Source: Bacillota bacterium (GTDB lineage: Bacteria; Bacillota; Clostridia; Lachnospirales; Lachnospiraceae). Taken from it: DNA of 64,000 nucleotides. The DNA is taken from contig JAEZGY010000058.1 of NCBI GenBank assembly GCA_023416695.1, positions 57,232 to 121,231 of the forward strand. Reading direction: 5' to 3'. Positions 51,201 through 59,246 of this stretch are shown piece after piece; within the stretch, counting starts at the first letter, position 1, and every line of letters begins with the position of its first letter. The notes under the pieces were generated by a model that searched no databases, had not been told where the DNA came from, and was given only the letters and a program-made list of their open reading frames with translations. The position numbers and the translations under genes are program-made.

Positions 51201-53657
51201 GCGGAGGACAAGCTGGCATCCTCAGGTATTCAGAAAATCGGTTATTATACCATAGATTATGGAAGGGACCCCAATGGGATAAAGTCTAAGATTAGAGTAG
51301 TAGAAACGGATGATCTTGGTGGAATTGAGATTGTTCTTTCTAGTGGATTTAAGGGGCAGATTTATGCCATGGCGCTGGATGGAGTAGGGAATTATACAAA
51401 GGGGTATAGCAAACCTTATGGTATTATTATCGAGAGTGTCGAGGCTAATTCTAGTTGGGCTAATGTGGAGTTTAAGATGCCAAGCACTAAGAATACGGAT
51501 AAATCAGGAAATCCATTATATGCTGGTGAGATTCAACTGGAGTTTACAGCCCAGGACTATTTTAATGGGATTAAGAAAGTGGAGTGGCAAATTGAGAGTC
51601 CACAGGATACTAAGAATAATCAAATAGGTGAGATAGAGGTAGACAGTAAGGGAGGATTATCGAAGCATATAGAGGAGGAGAGCATTACTAGAGACCATAA
51701 TTTGGTCACATCTTTAAAACATAGCATTACCATTTGTAACAATAGTAATGACATTAGTATAATGGTGAAGATAACGGATAGTACAGGACACTGCTTTAGT
51801 AAAAAGGTGGTATGTAGTATTGATACAGTAAAGCCAGAACTCTCTTTCGTAGTCCCTAGTCAAAGTGAAGCTGGAGCTAGAGAGTATTTTAATAAGGTAC
51901 AATTAGTTGAGTTAAAGGTAAAAGAGCGTAACTTTGATACTAAGAGAGTCACTGCAACGATTCTTAATGATGTAGCAGGAGAATTTCAGATTTCTCCCTG
52001 GAGAGAAGAGAAGAATGAAAGAAATCCAGATGAAACTATTCATACAGCAACCGTCTTTTGTGATAAGGATGGAGCATATTCACTAAAAGCAAAAGTAGAG
52101 GATATGGCAGGGAACTCCACAGCCTACATAGAGAAGGAATTTATCATAGATACGATAAAGCCTGAGGTGGAATTACACTTTTCTGGAACTTTAAAGTCTC
52201 AAGGGAACTATACCTTTTTTAGAGAAGGTCAAACAGCCAGTATTACTATAAAAGAGCATAACCTTGATGTTTCTAGTGTGGTGGTTAATTGTAGGCAATT
52301 TCATTCCCTATACAATCAAAAGGAAGAACTTTTTGAAGGCCCTTCAGAATTTGCTACAAAGGGGGATGACCATATAGCCACACTAGCATTAAAAGAGGAT
52401 GGTTGGTATACCATTGAGATATTCTGTAAAGACCTAGCTGGAAATGAGTTAGAGAAGAAAATTGATACTTCCTTTGGTATAGATACGAAAAAACCGGAGA
52501 TTACGGTAGAGGGAGTTCTTCATCAGTCAGCAAATAATGGAGAGTTGGTGCCTGTAGTTACTATTTGTGATGATAATTATGAAAGTAGTAAGACAAAGGT
52601 TAGACTTAGTGGTAGTAAAATAGGAGAGGTAGTCTTTTTGATCGACAACGATAACCTCAAGCTTATACAGGGCAATAATGAAATTAGTAAGTGGATAAAA
52701 GCTGGAGGAATTACAGTCAAAAAGTTAGACGAAACCAGTCAAGGTTTGGTTAAAGGGCAACAACTAGTTATGAATTGTTTTCCGGATCAACAAGCACTAG
52801 ATGATTTATATACCCTAACTATCGAGGCGGAGGATACTGTAGGTAATCAGAGTAGTCAATCCCTGGAGTTTTCCGTTAACCGCTATGGTTCCGTATATAC
52901 CTTTAGCAGTCATTTAAAACAGCTTGCAGGAACCTATGTCCAATCAGTAGGGAGCGTAAGCTTTACAGAGACCAATGTAAATTCCCTTGTAAAAGAGGAT
53001 ACCCAGGTACTTTTGAGTCATAATGGTGAGACTAAAAATCTTGTTGAGAATAAAGATTATACTATGATGCAACAGGATAATAGCCATCAGTGGAGCCAAT
53101 ACATTTATGTGGTGAAGGAGAGTGTATTTCAAGAGGAAGGGCTCTATACCATAACGGTACATTCTAAGGATGATTCGGGTAATGTAAATGAAAATGATTT
53201 GGCATCAAAGGGTGCAGAAATTAAATTTGGAGTGGACAAGACCAAGCCAATTATCATTGCTTCCAATATACAGGAAAATGAAGCATATGCTACAACAAGT
53301 AAAGAGGTTACTCTATCCATCATGGATAATATTTCTTTAAAGGATGTGGATATTTATCTTAATAATAAAGAACTAACCTGTAGCCAAGAAAATGATATTT
53401 ATAGATTCGTTCTTCCAAGTTCCAATAGCGAGCAAAATATTAAAATCGTTGCCTTAGACTGTGCTGGAAATACCACCATCAAGGACATAAACCATATCTA
53501 CGTAACAACTAATTTCTGGGTACGCTTTTTCCATAACAAGTTACTAGTTACGATAACGGTATTTTTAGTGATTATTTTTATACTTATTATGGGGTATTTA
53601 CTTATTTTAAAAAGAAAAATACTGGAAAAACATTTTGAAAATAATGGTAAAAATTAA
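48222..53657 (+). CDS. Giant membrane-tethered Ig-like repeat protein (1811 residues)
   Basis: The largest gene of the window. GTG 48222 follows GGGAGG. An N-terminal membrane segment (VIFALGLCLLLFKYGVSNIY, without a clear cleavage site) and a C-terminal helix (LLVTITVFLVIIFILIMGYLLIL) with a basic tail frame a huge external part. From about residue 490 the sequence repeats at roughly 100-residue intervals with a D-x-x-GN/H core ending each unit (for example AIDCAANIS, YDIHGNKS, AVDKAGNKS, VTDGCGNIS, ALDGVGNYT, VEDMAGNST, CKDLAGNEL, AEDTVGNQS, SKDDSGNVN, ALDCAGNTT). This is the pattern of bacterial Ig-like surface stalks. I count about 12 units. It ends the kinase/surface operon. Confidence 0.85.
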   Translation: MSKGYRGVIRQGCKVIFALGLCLLLFKYGVSNIYNSVHGEKEKTRISIEVISTGEGQVKIFEGNACVLSGNGLVTVSESSDIKIQLTCHDGNLISYYRVNGGDKEFSKGQQWDDELNNLTEDTKIEVGFQLYNTIVIDKKESYELEVRGAEYCSKTKEMSDCYFYDTDTLLVKVLPKEYWLLQEIELDEKIYYPEELETLQHIENDYELSITNSIKKISCTFVKEKIPVTIKYGEGTFYINGELVEDGQEIDRCSLYDVTYIVSQETTLVNTIYFNMEKVELISDNDSWETYHFTQEDKQNEVIIRVIENDAQIVTSCRDYFDMKKQVKNIYWPQKYYTVYVKQKEITLVCLRDSRVNKVMFNNNITNIDNTLKINTPASIAKIGIKSDQGLVVCLTPLQFVYDGNAPTISNYSINTYPTIKDKTPQIDLTVVAKDSGEAGVDQILCGSYEEYNQWVTKVESGEYESMHEKAESQVEVTFPNQESYSSNDYYVWAIDCAANISAAVKLDLQGPVLQCSTEDVWHNTEFQVTGVADENIESIFYSSSYDAFLQYTYKVQPVKKDGQSEEQEEQYSGKSKSNAWSFTLPAKEDKIQTYYIWGYDIHGNKSTVPIIYDSKTDVTAPYLNLSRSIGEGQWSKDVIRLSLEAGENNLSCNSGIEQVYYSSMADFSNPIAITYQNNKGEYVVQSPTDSNGKALELNQKYYFWAVDKAGNKSPIKETTVQVDARAPYLIDVELETKESKGQIKVTKNGICSKEKLLLKVKAKDEGVSSGLGYVYLYQEDKVYAKAKGENGVYLFEISKPFFGEVSFQVEDGVGHMSNKMTISQLNNGIASSYVRLEDEAPQVHIECPLANYTDTSNKRWYKEDVDLTISYLDTGSGVQDIKTWINEEQILVDTKGRTLPINELVGDTSQYTLSTSQVPPKEDGSYHIKVQVTDGCGNISEETCVIYIDREAPYISHFILTTKNESYKQTKMVDQESYGYYFEEKALIRIQAEDKLASSGIQKIGYYTIDYGRDPNGIKSKIRVVETDDLGGIEIVLSSGFKGQIYAMALDGVGNYTKGYSKPYGIIIESVEANSSWANVEFKMPSTKNTDKSGNPLYAGEIQLEFTAQDYFNGIKKVEWQIESPQDTKNNQIGEIEVDSKGGLSKHIEEESITRDHNLVTSLKHSITICNNSNDISIMVKITDSTGHCFSKKVVCSIDTVKPELSFVVPSQSEAGAREYFNKVQLVELKVKERNFDTKRVTATILNDVAGEFQISPWREEKNERNPDETIHTATVFCDKDGAYSLKAKVEDMAGNSTAYIEKEFIIDTIKPEVELHFSGTLKSQGNYTFFREGQTASITIKEHNLDVSSVVVNCRQFHSLYNQKEELFEGPSEFATKGDDHIATLALKEDGWYTIEIFCKDLAGNELEKKIDTSFGIDTKKPEITVEGVLHQSANNGELVPVVTICDDNYESSKTKVRLSGSKIGEVVFLIDNDNLKLIQGNNEISKWIKAGGITVKKLDETSQGLVKGQQLVMNCFPDQQALDDLYTLTIEAEDTVGNQSSQSLEFSVNRYGSVYTFSSHLKQLAGTYVQSVGSVSFTETNVNSLVKEDTQVLLSHNGETKNLVENKDYTMMQQDNSHQWSQYIYVVKESVFQEEGLYTITVHSKDDSGNVNENDLASKGAEIKFGVDKTKPIIIASNIQENEAYATTSKEVTLSIMDNISLKDVDIYLNNKELTCSQENDIYRFVLPSSNSEQNIKIVALDCAGNTTIKDINHIYVTTNFWVRFFHNKLLVTITVFLVIIFILIMGYLLILKRKILEKHFENNGKN

Positions 53658-53686
53658 TTGACAATACGTGTATAATTGTATACAAT
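53658..53686 (+). promoter_or_regulatory. Promoter of the Re-citrate-synthase operon
   Basis: TTGACA (53658-53663), 17-base spacer, TACAAT (53681-53686). It begins immediately after the stop codon of the giant gene. Confidence 0.75.
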
Positions 53687-53691
53687 GATAC
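53670..53691. promoter_or_regulatory. Palindromic operator, probably for the GntR regulator
   Basis: GTAT-A-ATTGTATACAAT-G-ATAC: a 12-bp perfect core with matching outer tetramers, overlapping the -10 box. TTGTATACAA-type sites are typical of FCD-subfamily GntR regulators, and such a regulator is encoded as the third gene of this operon. Confidence 0.6.
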
Positions 53692-53719
53692 AAAATATCA
53701 ATAAGAAAAGGAGAACTGC

Positions 53720-55108
53720 ATGGAAGATCGAAAAGTTTATTTAAATACGCAGAACAACCTTCTTCAGTTAGAAGAGCACATGTATCCGTTAGTTGATTGT
53801 GAAACACCTAATGTTTTTCGCAACCTTTTTCCTTATAATGAAGTCCCAAAGATTGCATTTAACGACAGAATTGTTCCTCACAATTTACCAAAAGAGATTT
53901 GGATTACGGATACCACATTCCGTGATGGTCAGCAATCTAGAGCTCCTTATAGTACCGAACAGATTGTTACCATGTTTGATATGTTACATAGGCTAGGTGG
54001 TCCAAAGGGTATTGTTCGTCAAAGTGAGTTTTTCTTGTATAGTAAAAAAGATCGTGATGCTGTTGAAAAGTGTTTAGAAAGAGGATATCAGTTTCCTGAG
54101 GTTACAGCTTGGATCCGTGCTAATCGTAAGGATTTTGAGCTTGTTAAGGAAATTGGATTAAAGGAGACCGGAATCTTAGTAAGCTGTTCTGATTACCACA
54201 TATTCTATAAGATGAAGATGACTAGACGACAAGCCATGGAGCATTATTTAAGTGTTGTAAAAGAATGTCTAGAGACGGGTGTGGCTGCAAGGTGCCATTT
54301 AGAAGATATTACACGTTCTGATATTTATGGTTTTGTTATCCCATTCTGCTTAGAGTTAATGAAACTAAGTGAAGAGTATAAGCTTCCAGTAAAGATACGT
54401 GCTTGTGATACCATGGGATATGGTGTGAACTTCCCTGGTGCAGTAATACCTCGGTCTGTACAAGGAATTATTTACGGACTTATGACTCATGCTGGTGTTC
54501 CTTCAGAGTATATTGAATGGCATGGACATAATGATTTTTATAAAGCAGTAGTCAACTCCACCACTGCATGGCTTTATGGTGCTTGTGGGGTAAACTGCTC
54601 CATCTTTGGAATCGGAGAAAGAACCGGTAATACACCACTAGAGGCAATGGTATTTGAATATGCTCAGATTAAGGGGTCACTAGATGGTATGGATACTACA
54701 GTAATTACCGAGCTTGCTGAGTATTATGAGAATGTAATTGGGTATCGTGTGCCTAGTAGAACACCTTTTGTTGGTCGTAATTTCAACGTAACTAGAGCAG
54801 GTATTCATGCAGATGGTTTACTAAAGAATGAAGAAATCTATAATATCTTTGATACGGATAAATTTTTGAATCGACCAGCTTTGGTTGCAGTTTCGAATAC
54901 TTCAGGTTTAGCTGGAATTGCTCATTGGATTAACTGTTACTTTAAGCTTCCAGTGGATCGGAAGGTAGATAAGAGCAGTGACTTAGTAGCCAGAGTAAAG
55001 ACCTGGGTGGACATGGAATACGAAGACGGCCGTGTTACGGTTATTACTGATGCAGAGCTTTTAGAAGTAATTGATTCTGCATGCCAGGAGCTAGGGGTAA
55101 ACCTATAA
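53720..55108 (+). CDS. Re-citrate synthase-like enzyme (isopropylmalate/homocitrate synthase family)
   Basis: A 462-residue enzyme of the LeuA/NifV fold. It has WITDTTFRDGQQSRAPY, IRQSEFFLYSKKDRDAVEKC, CHLEDITRSDIYGFV, RACDTMGYG, EWHGHNDFYKAVVN and GIGERTGNTPLE, a set I recall as typical of the (Re)-citrate synthase of Clostridium kluyveri rather than of LeuA; there is no C-terminal leucine-binding regulatory domain. It condenses acetyl-CoA and oxaloacetate to citrate for glutamate synthesis in anaerobes. The next gene is an isocitrate dehydrogenase-like enzyme, supporting this role. Database labels often read '2-isopropylmalate synthase'. AAAGGAG before ATG. Confidence 0.85.
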   Translation: MEDRKVYLNTQNNLLQLEEHMYPLVDCETPNVFRNLFPYNEVPKIAFNDRIVPHNLPKEIWITDTTFRDGQQSRAPYSTEQIVTMFDMLHRLGGPKGIVRQSEFFLYSKKDRDAVEKCLERGYQFPEVTAWIRANRKDFELVKEIGLKETGILVSCSDYHIFYKMKMTRRQAMEHYLSVVKECLETGVAARCHLEDITRSDIYGFVIPFCLELMKLSEEYKLPVKIRACDTMGYGVNFPGAVIPRSVQGIIYGLMTHAGVPSEYIEWHGHNDFYKAVVNSTTAWLYGACGVNCSIFGIGERTGNTPLEAMVFEYAQIKGSLDGMDTTVITELAEYYENVIGYRVPSRTPFVGRNFNVTRAGIHADGLLKNEEIYNIFDTDKFLNRPALVAVSNTSGLAGIAHWINCYFKLPVDRKVDKSSDLVARVKTWVDMEYEDGRVTVITDAELLEVIDSACQELGVNL

Positions 55109-55206
55109 GCCAGTACATAAATCATTAAAGAGAGTATAGTCATATTACATAGCTTATGATACACTTGTGTAGAGAAGAAAATGATAAGGATTTTGGAGGT
55201 AAGGGA

Positions 55207-56370
55207 ATGTATCGACAAGAGATTGAAGCAGCCAAAGAACAGTTTGGAAAGTTACTTGAAAAACAATTAAAAAGAGTGGAAGCCATGAAGGCACAAGGCG
55301 ATTTTATCGACTATAAGGCATTAGATAAGATTGTTATTGGTGTTTGTGGTGGTGATGGAATAGGTCCTGCGATTACCAGTCAGGCTCAAAGAGTATTAGA
55401 GTATCTTCTTGCAGAAGAAGTGAAAGTTGGAAAAGTAGAGTTTCGTGTGATCGATGGCTTAACCATTGAAAGACGTGCCGAAGAACTAGCAGCAATTCCT
55501 GCAGAGGTTTTAGAGGAATTAAAGCAATGTGATGTGATCTTAAAGGGACCTACTACTACTCCAAGAAAAGGCGATGAATGGCCAAATGTGGAATCTGCAA
55601 ATGTAGCTATGAGAAAAGAATTAGACCTTTTTGCTAATGTTCGTCCAGTAAGAATTCCAGAGCAAGGAATTGATTGGACATTTTATAGAGAGAACACTGA
55701 GGGTGGCTATGCAGCAGGCAAAGAAGGTGTAAATGTTACAGAGGACTTAGGAATCGACTTTACTGTTGTAACTAGTGAGGGCTGTGAGCGAATTATTAAA
55801 GCTGCATTTGAATTTGCAAAGACAAATGGTAAGACTAGAGTAACTGCTGTTACAAAGGCTAATATCATAAAGACTACAGATGGTAAGTTCTTAGATACTT
55901 TCTATCGTATTGCTAAGGACTATCCAGATATTCAAGCAGATGACTGGTACATAGATATTATGACAGCAAAACTAGTAGATGAGAAGAGAAGAAAAGACTT
56001 CCAAGTAATGGTGTTACCTAACCTTTATGGTGATATTCTTACAGACGAGGCTGCTGAATTCCAAGGTGGAGTTGGTACAGCAGGAAGTGCCAATATAGGT
56101 AAGAAATATGCTATGTTTGAGGCAATTCATGGTTCCGCACCACGTATGGTGAAGGAAGGTAGAGATATTTATGCGGATCCTTGTAGTGTAATTAGAGCAG
56201 GTGCAATGTTACTTGCTCATATTGGTTACACAGTAGAGGCTGACAAACTATATAAGGCATTGGATATTTGTACGATTTCAGAGAAGAAGCTTGTGATGAC
56301 AGGAAGAGATACGGGTGCTACTAGCGCTGAGTTTGCTGATTACCTTATGGAAACAATGGCTAATTTATAA
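55207..56370 (+). CDS. Isocitrate/isopropylmalate dehydrogenase family enzyme, probably isocitrate dehydrogenase
   Basis: A 387-residue beta-decarboxylating dehydrogenase. ATG 55207 is chosen for GGAGGTAAGGG directly upstream. The fold is shown by GVCGGDGIGPAITSQA, KGPTTTPRKGDEWPN, ENTEGGYAAGKEG, VTAVTKANIIKTTDGKFL, VLPNLYGDILTDEAAEFQGG and FEAIHGSAP. The residues after HGSAP are RMVKEGRDIYADP: neither the Lys-Tyr of NADP enzymes nor the Asp-Ile of NAD enzymes, so coenzyme use is open. With the preceding synthase it would lead to 2-oxoglutarate; aconitase is not in the window. Confidence 0.85.
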   Translation: MYRQEIEAAKEQFGKLLEKQLKRVEAMKAQGDFIDYKALDKIVIGVCGGDGIGPAITSQAQRVLEYLLAEEVKVGKVEFRVIDGLTIERRAEELAAIPAEVLEELKQCDVILKGPTTTPRKGDEWPNVESANVAMRKELDLFANVRPVRIPEQGIDWTFYRENTEGGYAAGKEGVNVTEDLGIDFTVVTSEGCERIIKAAFEFAKTNGKTRVTAVTKANIIKTTDGKFLDTFYRIAKDYPDIQADDWYIDIMTAKLVDEKRRKDFQVMVLPNLYGDILTDEAAEFQGGVGTAGSANIGKKYAMFEAIHGSAPRMVKEGRDIYADPCSVIRAGAMLLAHIGYTVEADKLYKALDICTISEKKLVMTGRDTGATSAEFADYLMETMANL

Positions 56371-56418
56371 AATGTATTTTACCTAGTTAAATGAGCAGTA
56401 TAGTTAGGAGGATCATCC

Positions 56419-57141
56419 TTGGATGAGATTGGGATAAATAAAGAGGTAGCAGATCATTATTCTTTGCGAGGACGTGTCTTTCATCATATTAGAGAAGATA
56501 TTTTGTCTGGGACATATCGTAAAGATGAGGAACTTCGAGAAAATACGATTGCTGTAGAGTTGGGAGTAAGCCGTACTCCAGTAAGAGAAGCACTTAGGCA
56601 GCTTGAGTTAGAGGGACTTGTTAAAATTATACCCAATAAAGGGGCAGTTGTAACCGGCTTATCCGTTAAGGATATGAAGGATATATACGTAATCCGCTCT
56701 TATCTGGAAGGTCTCTGTGCAAAATGGGCTTGTGAGAATATTACAGATACTCAGTTAGATGAGCTAGAAGAGATTCAGTATTTGTTCGAATTTCATACAA
56801 AAAAGAAACATTATGAACAATTGGTAGAATTAGATGATAGATTCCATGATATTATATACGATGCTTGTAATAGCCGTATGCTGAACCATGTGTTAGTGGA
56901 TTTTCATCATTATGTACAGCGTCTACGTAAGAAGAGTCTTAGTAGTGAAGACCGAGCAATCTCCTGTAGTACAGAGCATAGCGCTATTTTAGAGGCCTTA
57001 AGGACACGGGATGGAGATAAGGCAGAGGAGCTTGCTCATCAACATATTTTAAGTACGATAGAAAATATTAGTACAAAAGGATTTGAGTCTTTTATTCCTA
57101 CAGAACCAGTGAACCCATATGAAAAAGAAGAATATAGATAA
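56419..57141 (+). CDS. GntR-family regulator, FCD subfamily
   Basis: A 240-residue regulator starting at TTG 56419 with AGGAGG 7-9 bases upstream. The N-terminal winged helix is RVFHHIREDILSGTYRKDEELRENTIAVELGVSRTPVREALRQLE, and the wing follows (VKIIPNKGAVV). The C-terminal FCD domain has its metal-binding-type His and Asp residues (LDDRFHDIIYDAC, EHSAILEALRTRD, AHQHIL). FCD regulators bind organic acids, which fits control of the citrate genes before it. The palindrome at 53670-53691 is its likely operator, giving feedback control. Confidence 0.93.
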   Translation: MDEIGINKEVADHYSLRGRVFHHIREDILSGTYRKDEELRENTIAVELGVSRTPVREALRQLELEGLVKIIPNKGAVVTGLSVKDMKDIYVIRSYLEGLCAKWACENITDTQLDELEEIQYLFEFHTKKKHYEQLVELDDRFHDIIYDACNSRMLNHVLVDFHHYVQRLRKKSLSSEDRAISCSTEHSAILEALRTRDGDKAEELAHQHILSTIENISTKGFESFIPTEPVNPYEKEEYR

Positions 57142-57143
57142 AG

Positions 57144-57176
57144 CAAATGCCTTCCCAATCGTTGGGAAGGCATTTG
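57144..57176. terminator. Bidirectional terminator between the GntR and ABC-F genes
   Basis: Perfect 15-bp inverted repeat (57144-57158 and 57162-57176) followed by TTTTAT. Confidence 0.92.
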
Positions 57177-57182
57177 TTTTAT

Positions 57183-59105
57183 CTATTCGTCAGCTAGCTC
57201 GCTCCATTGTTCCAGTAACAGTTCCAGCTGTTCCTCGATTTCTTTGTGTCTTGCATTTAATTTCACAAGCTCCTCTACGTTAGTATAGATCTCTTCCTTT
57301 GTTAACAGAGTATCGATTTCCTCGTTTTCTGTTTCCAGTGTTGTAATTTGGTCTTCTATCTTTTTCAAATCATTTTGCTTTTTACGTAGCTTCGCTTGCT
57401 CCTCTTTCTGTTGCTTCCAATCTAGTAAGCCGTTGCTTGCACAATCAGTTTGGGAGGTTTGGGAGGTGGCACCTTCTTCTGTAAGGAGGTTTTGCTCCAA
57501 CTCATCCTTTTTTTCTAGGTAGTAATTGTAGTTACCTATATAATTTAACACCTGTTTGTTGGTTAAATCTAAGATTCTTGTTGCCGTTTTATTAATAAAA
57601 TAACGGTCATGGGAGACATACAGTACCGTTCCTGTATAATTTGCAATGGCATTTTCCAAGATCTCTTTGCTAGTAATATCCAGATGGTTAGTGGGCTCAT
57701 CTAGAATTAATAGGTTCGCTTCAGATAGCATAAGCTTTGCTAAGGAGACTCTGCCTCGTTCTCCACCACTTAAATCCTTAATGCGCTTAAATACATCGTC
57801 ATTGGTAAATAGGAAAGCAGCCAATACATTACGAATTTTGGTATGAGTTAGATTTGGATAAGCATCAGAGATTTCCTCCATTAGGGTTTTCTCAGGATCT
57901 AATACATTGTGCTCCTGATCATAGTAACCGATTTTAACCTTACTACCAAGTTTAATTTCTCCTCCGTCTGGAGGTAGAATTTCGTTGATTATCTTTAAGA
58001 TGGTGGTTTTACCAGTACCATTTTTTCCTATAATAGCAACCTTTTCTTCTCGTTTAATAGTAAAGGAGATGTCCTCAAATAGAGTGAGAGGACCAAATGC
58101 CTTCTTTAAATGAGATACGGTAAGAACGTCATTACCACTTGTGATGGATGGCTCCAGTTTTAAGTTCATCGTTTGATTATCTGTGGTTGGTCGATCCAGT
58201 ACTTCAATCTTACTTAAAAGCTTTTCCCTGCTTTCAGCACGCTTCACCGATTTCTCTCGGTTAAAGGAACGAAGCTTTGCAATTACCTCTTCCTGATGTT
58301 TGATTTCCCTCTGTTGATTCAAATATTGCTTAAGCTCTGCTTCTCTAATCTGCGCCTTCTTTTTTGCGTAGGTGGTATAGTTACCGAGAAACATAGAGGC
58401 CTTGGACTGATCAATCTCTATTATTTTCGTTACCACTCTGTCTAAGAAATAACGGTCATGGGCAACAATAACAACAGCCCCTTTGTAGTTTGACAGGTAG
58501 TTTTCTAACCATGCAATAGAGTCTAAGTCCAGATGGTTAGTAGGCTCATCTAGTAAAATAATATCTGGAGAAGAGAGTAGTAACTTACCTAGGGCAACAC
58601 GAGTCTTTTGGCCCCCAGAAAGAGTATTGGTGGTTTTACTAAAGTCCTCCTCTAAAAAGCCTAGACCTTTTAATACCCCAGTAATTTCACTTTGGTAGGC
58701 ATAGCCATTCTTCATTTCAAATTCGTGATTCAGTCTAGTGTATAAAGCTAACATTTGCTCTAGTTCTTCACCAGAAGTGTGCTTCATATCTTGCTCTAAT
58801 CCTCTAATCTGACGGTCTAAATCTAAGATGTCCTGTTTTACTTCTAACAACTCTTCATAGATGGTCTTGTTGGTGGACAGTTCTTGGTGCTGAGGTAGAT
58901 ACCCTACCGTAGAGCCCTTACTAAATACGATGTCACCTTGGTCAGCAGACATTTCCCCCATAATAATCTTTAGTAGGGTAGATTTGCCAGCTCCATTTAT
59001 ACCAACGATAGCAGCTTTTTCACGTTCATTTATATGAAATGACACATTCTTTAATATTTGCTCTGTGCCAAATGATTTATTTACATTATTACATGCTAGT
59101 ATCAT
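57183..59105 (-). CDS. ABC-F family ATPase (YdiF/Uup-like)
   Basis: A soluble double ATPase of 640 residues, without membrane domains, of the ribosome-associated ABC-F type. ATG 59105 follows AAAGGAC. First domain: Walker A GINGAGKST, signature LSGGQKTRVAL, DEPTNHLD. Linker: charged arm region with KRAESREKLLSKIEVL. Second domain: GKNGTGKTT, LSGGERGRVSL, DEPTNHLD. The C-terminal 110 residues are a coiled coil (QKEEQAKLRKKQNDLKKIEDQI), as in YdiF and Uup. The role is in translation or in resistance to ribosome-bound drugs in some members; which applies here is unknown. Divergent from rex. Confidence 0.94.
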   Translation of the reverse strand: MILACNNVNKSFGTEQILKNVSFHINEREKAAIVGINGAGKSTLLKIIMGEMSADQGDIVFSKGSTVGYLPQHQELSTNKTIYEELLEVKQDILDLDRQIRGLEQDMKHTSGEELEQMLALYTRLNHEFEMKNGYAYQSEITGVLKGLGFLEEDFSKTTNTLSGGQKTRVALGKLLLSSPDIILLDEPTNHLDLDSIAWLENYLSNYKGAVVIVAHDRYFLDRVVTKIIEIDQSKASMFLGNYTTYAKKKAQIREAELKQYLNQQREIKHQEEVIAKLRSFNREKSVKRAESREKLLSKIEVLDRPTTDNQTMNLKLEPSITSGNDVLTVSHLKKAFGPLTLFEDISFTIKREEKVAIIGKNGTGKTTILKIINEILPPDGGEIKLGSKVKIGYYDQEHNVLDPEKTLMEEISDAYPNLTHTKIRNVLAAFLFTNDDVFKRIKDLSGGERGRVSLAKLMLSEANLLILDEPTNHLDITSKEILENAIANYTGTVLYVSHDRYFINKTATRILDLTNKQVLNYIGNYNYYLEKKDELEQNLLTEEGATSQTSQTDCASNGLLDWKQQKEEQAKLRKKQNDLKKIEDQITTLETENEEIDTLLTKEEIYTNVEELVKLNARHKEIEEQLELLLEQWSELADE

Positions 59106-59182
59106 AGCTCTTGTCCTTTCTGCAGGATGAAATCTAAAGGTTATCTTATCATAAAATATTTGAGGATGCAATGTTTTGGAGT

Positions 59183-59211
59183 TTGACAATAAAGTGTCAA
59201 TCTACTATAAT
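59183..59211 (+). promoter_or_regulatory. Promoter of rex
   Basis: TTGACA (59183-59188), 17 bases, TATAAT (59206-59211). The -35 is the left arm of the inverted repeat TTGACA-N6-TGTCAA (59183-59200). No typical Rex operator (TTGTTAA-N4-TTAACAA) is seen. Confidence 0.8.
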
Positions 59212-59246
59212 ATTACATAAGATAGAAGTCGTAAGGAGGAGTTGTC

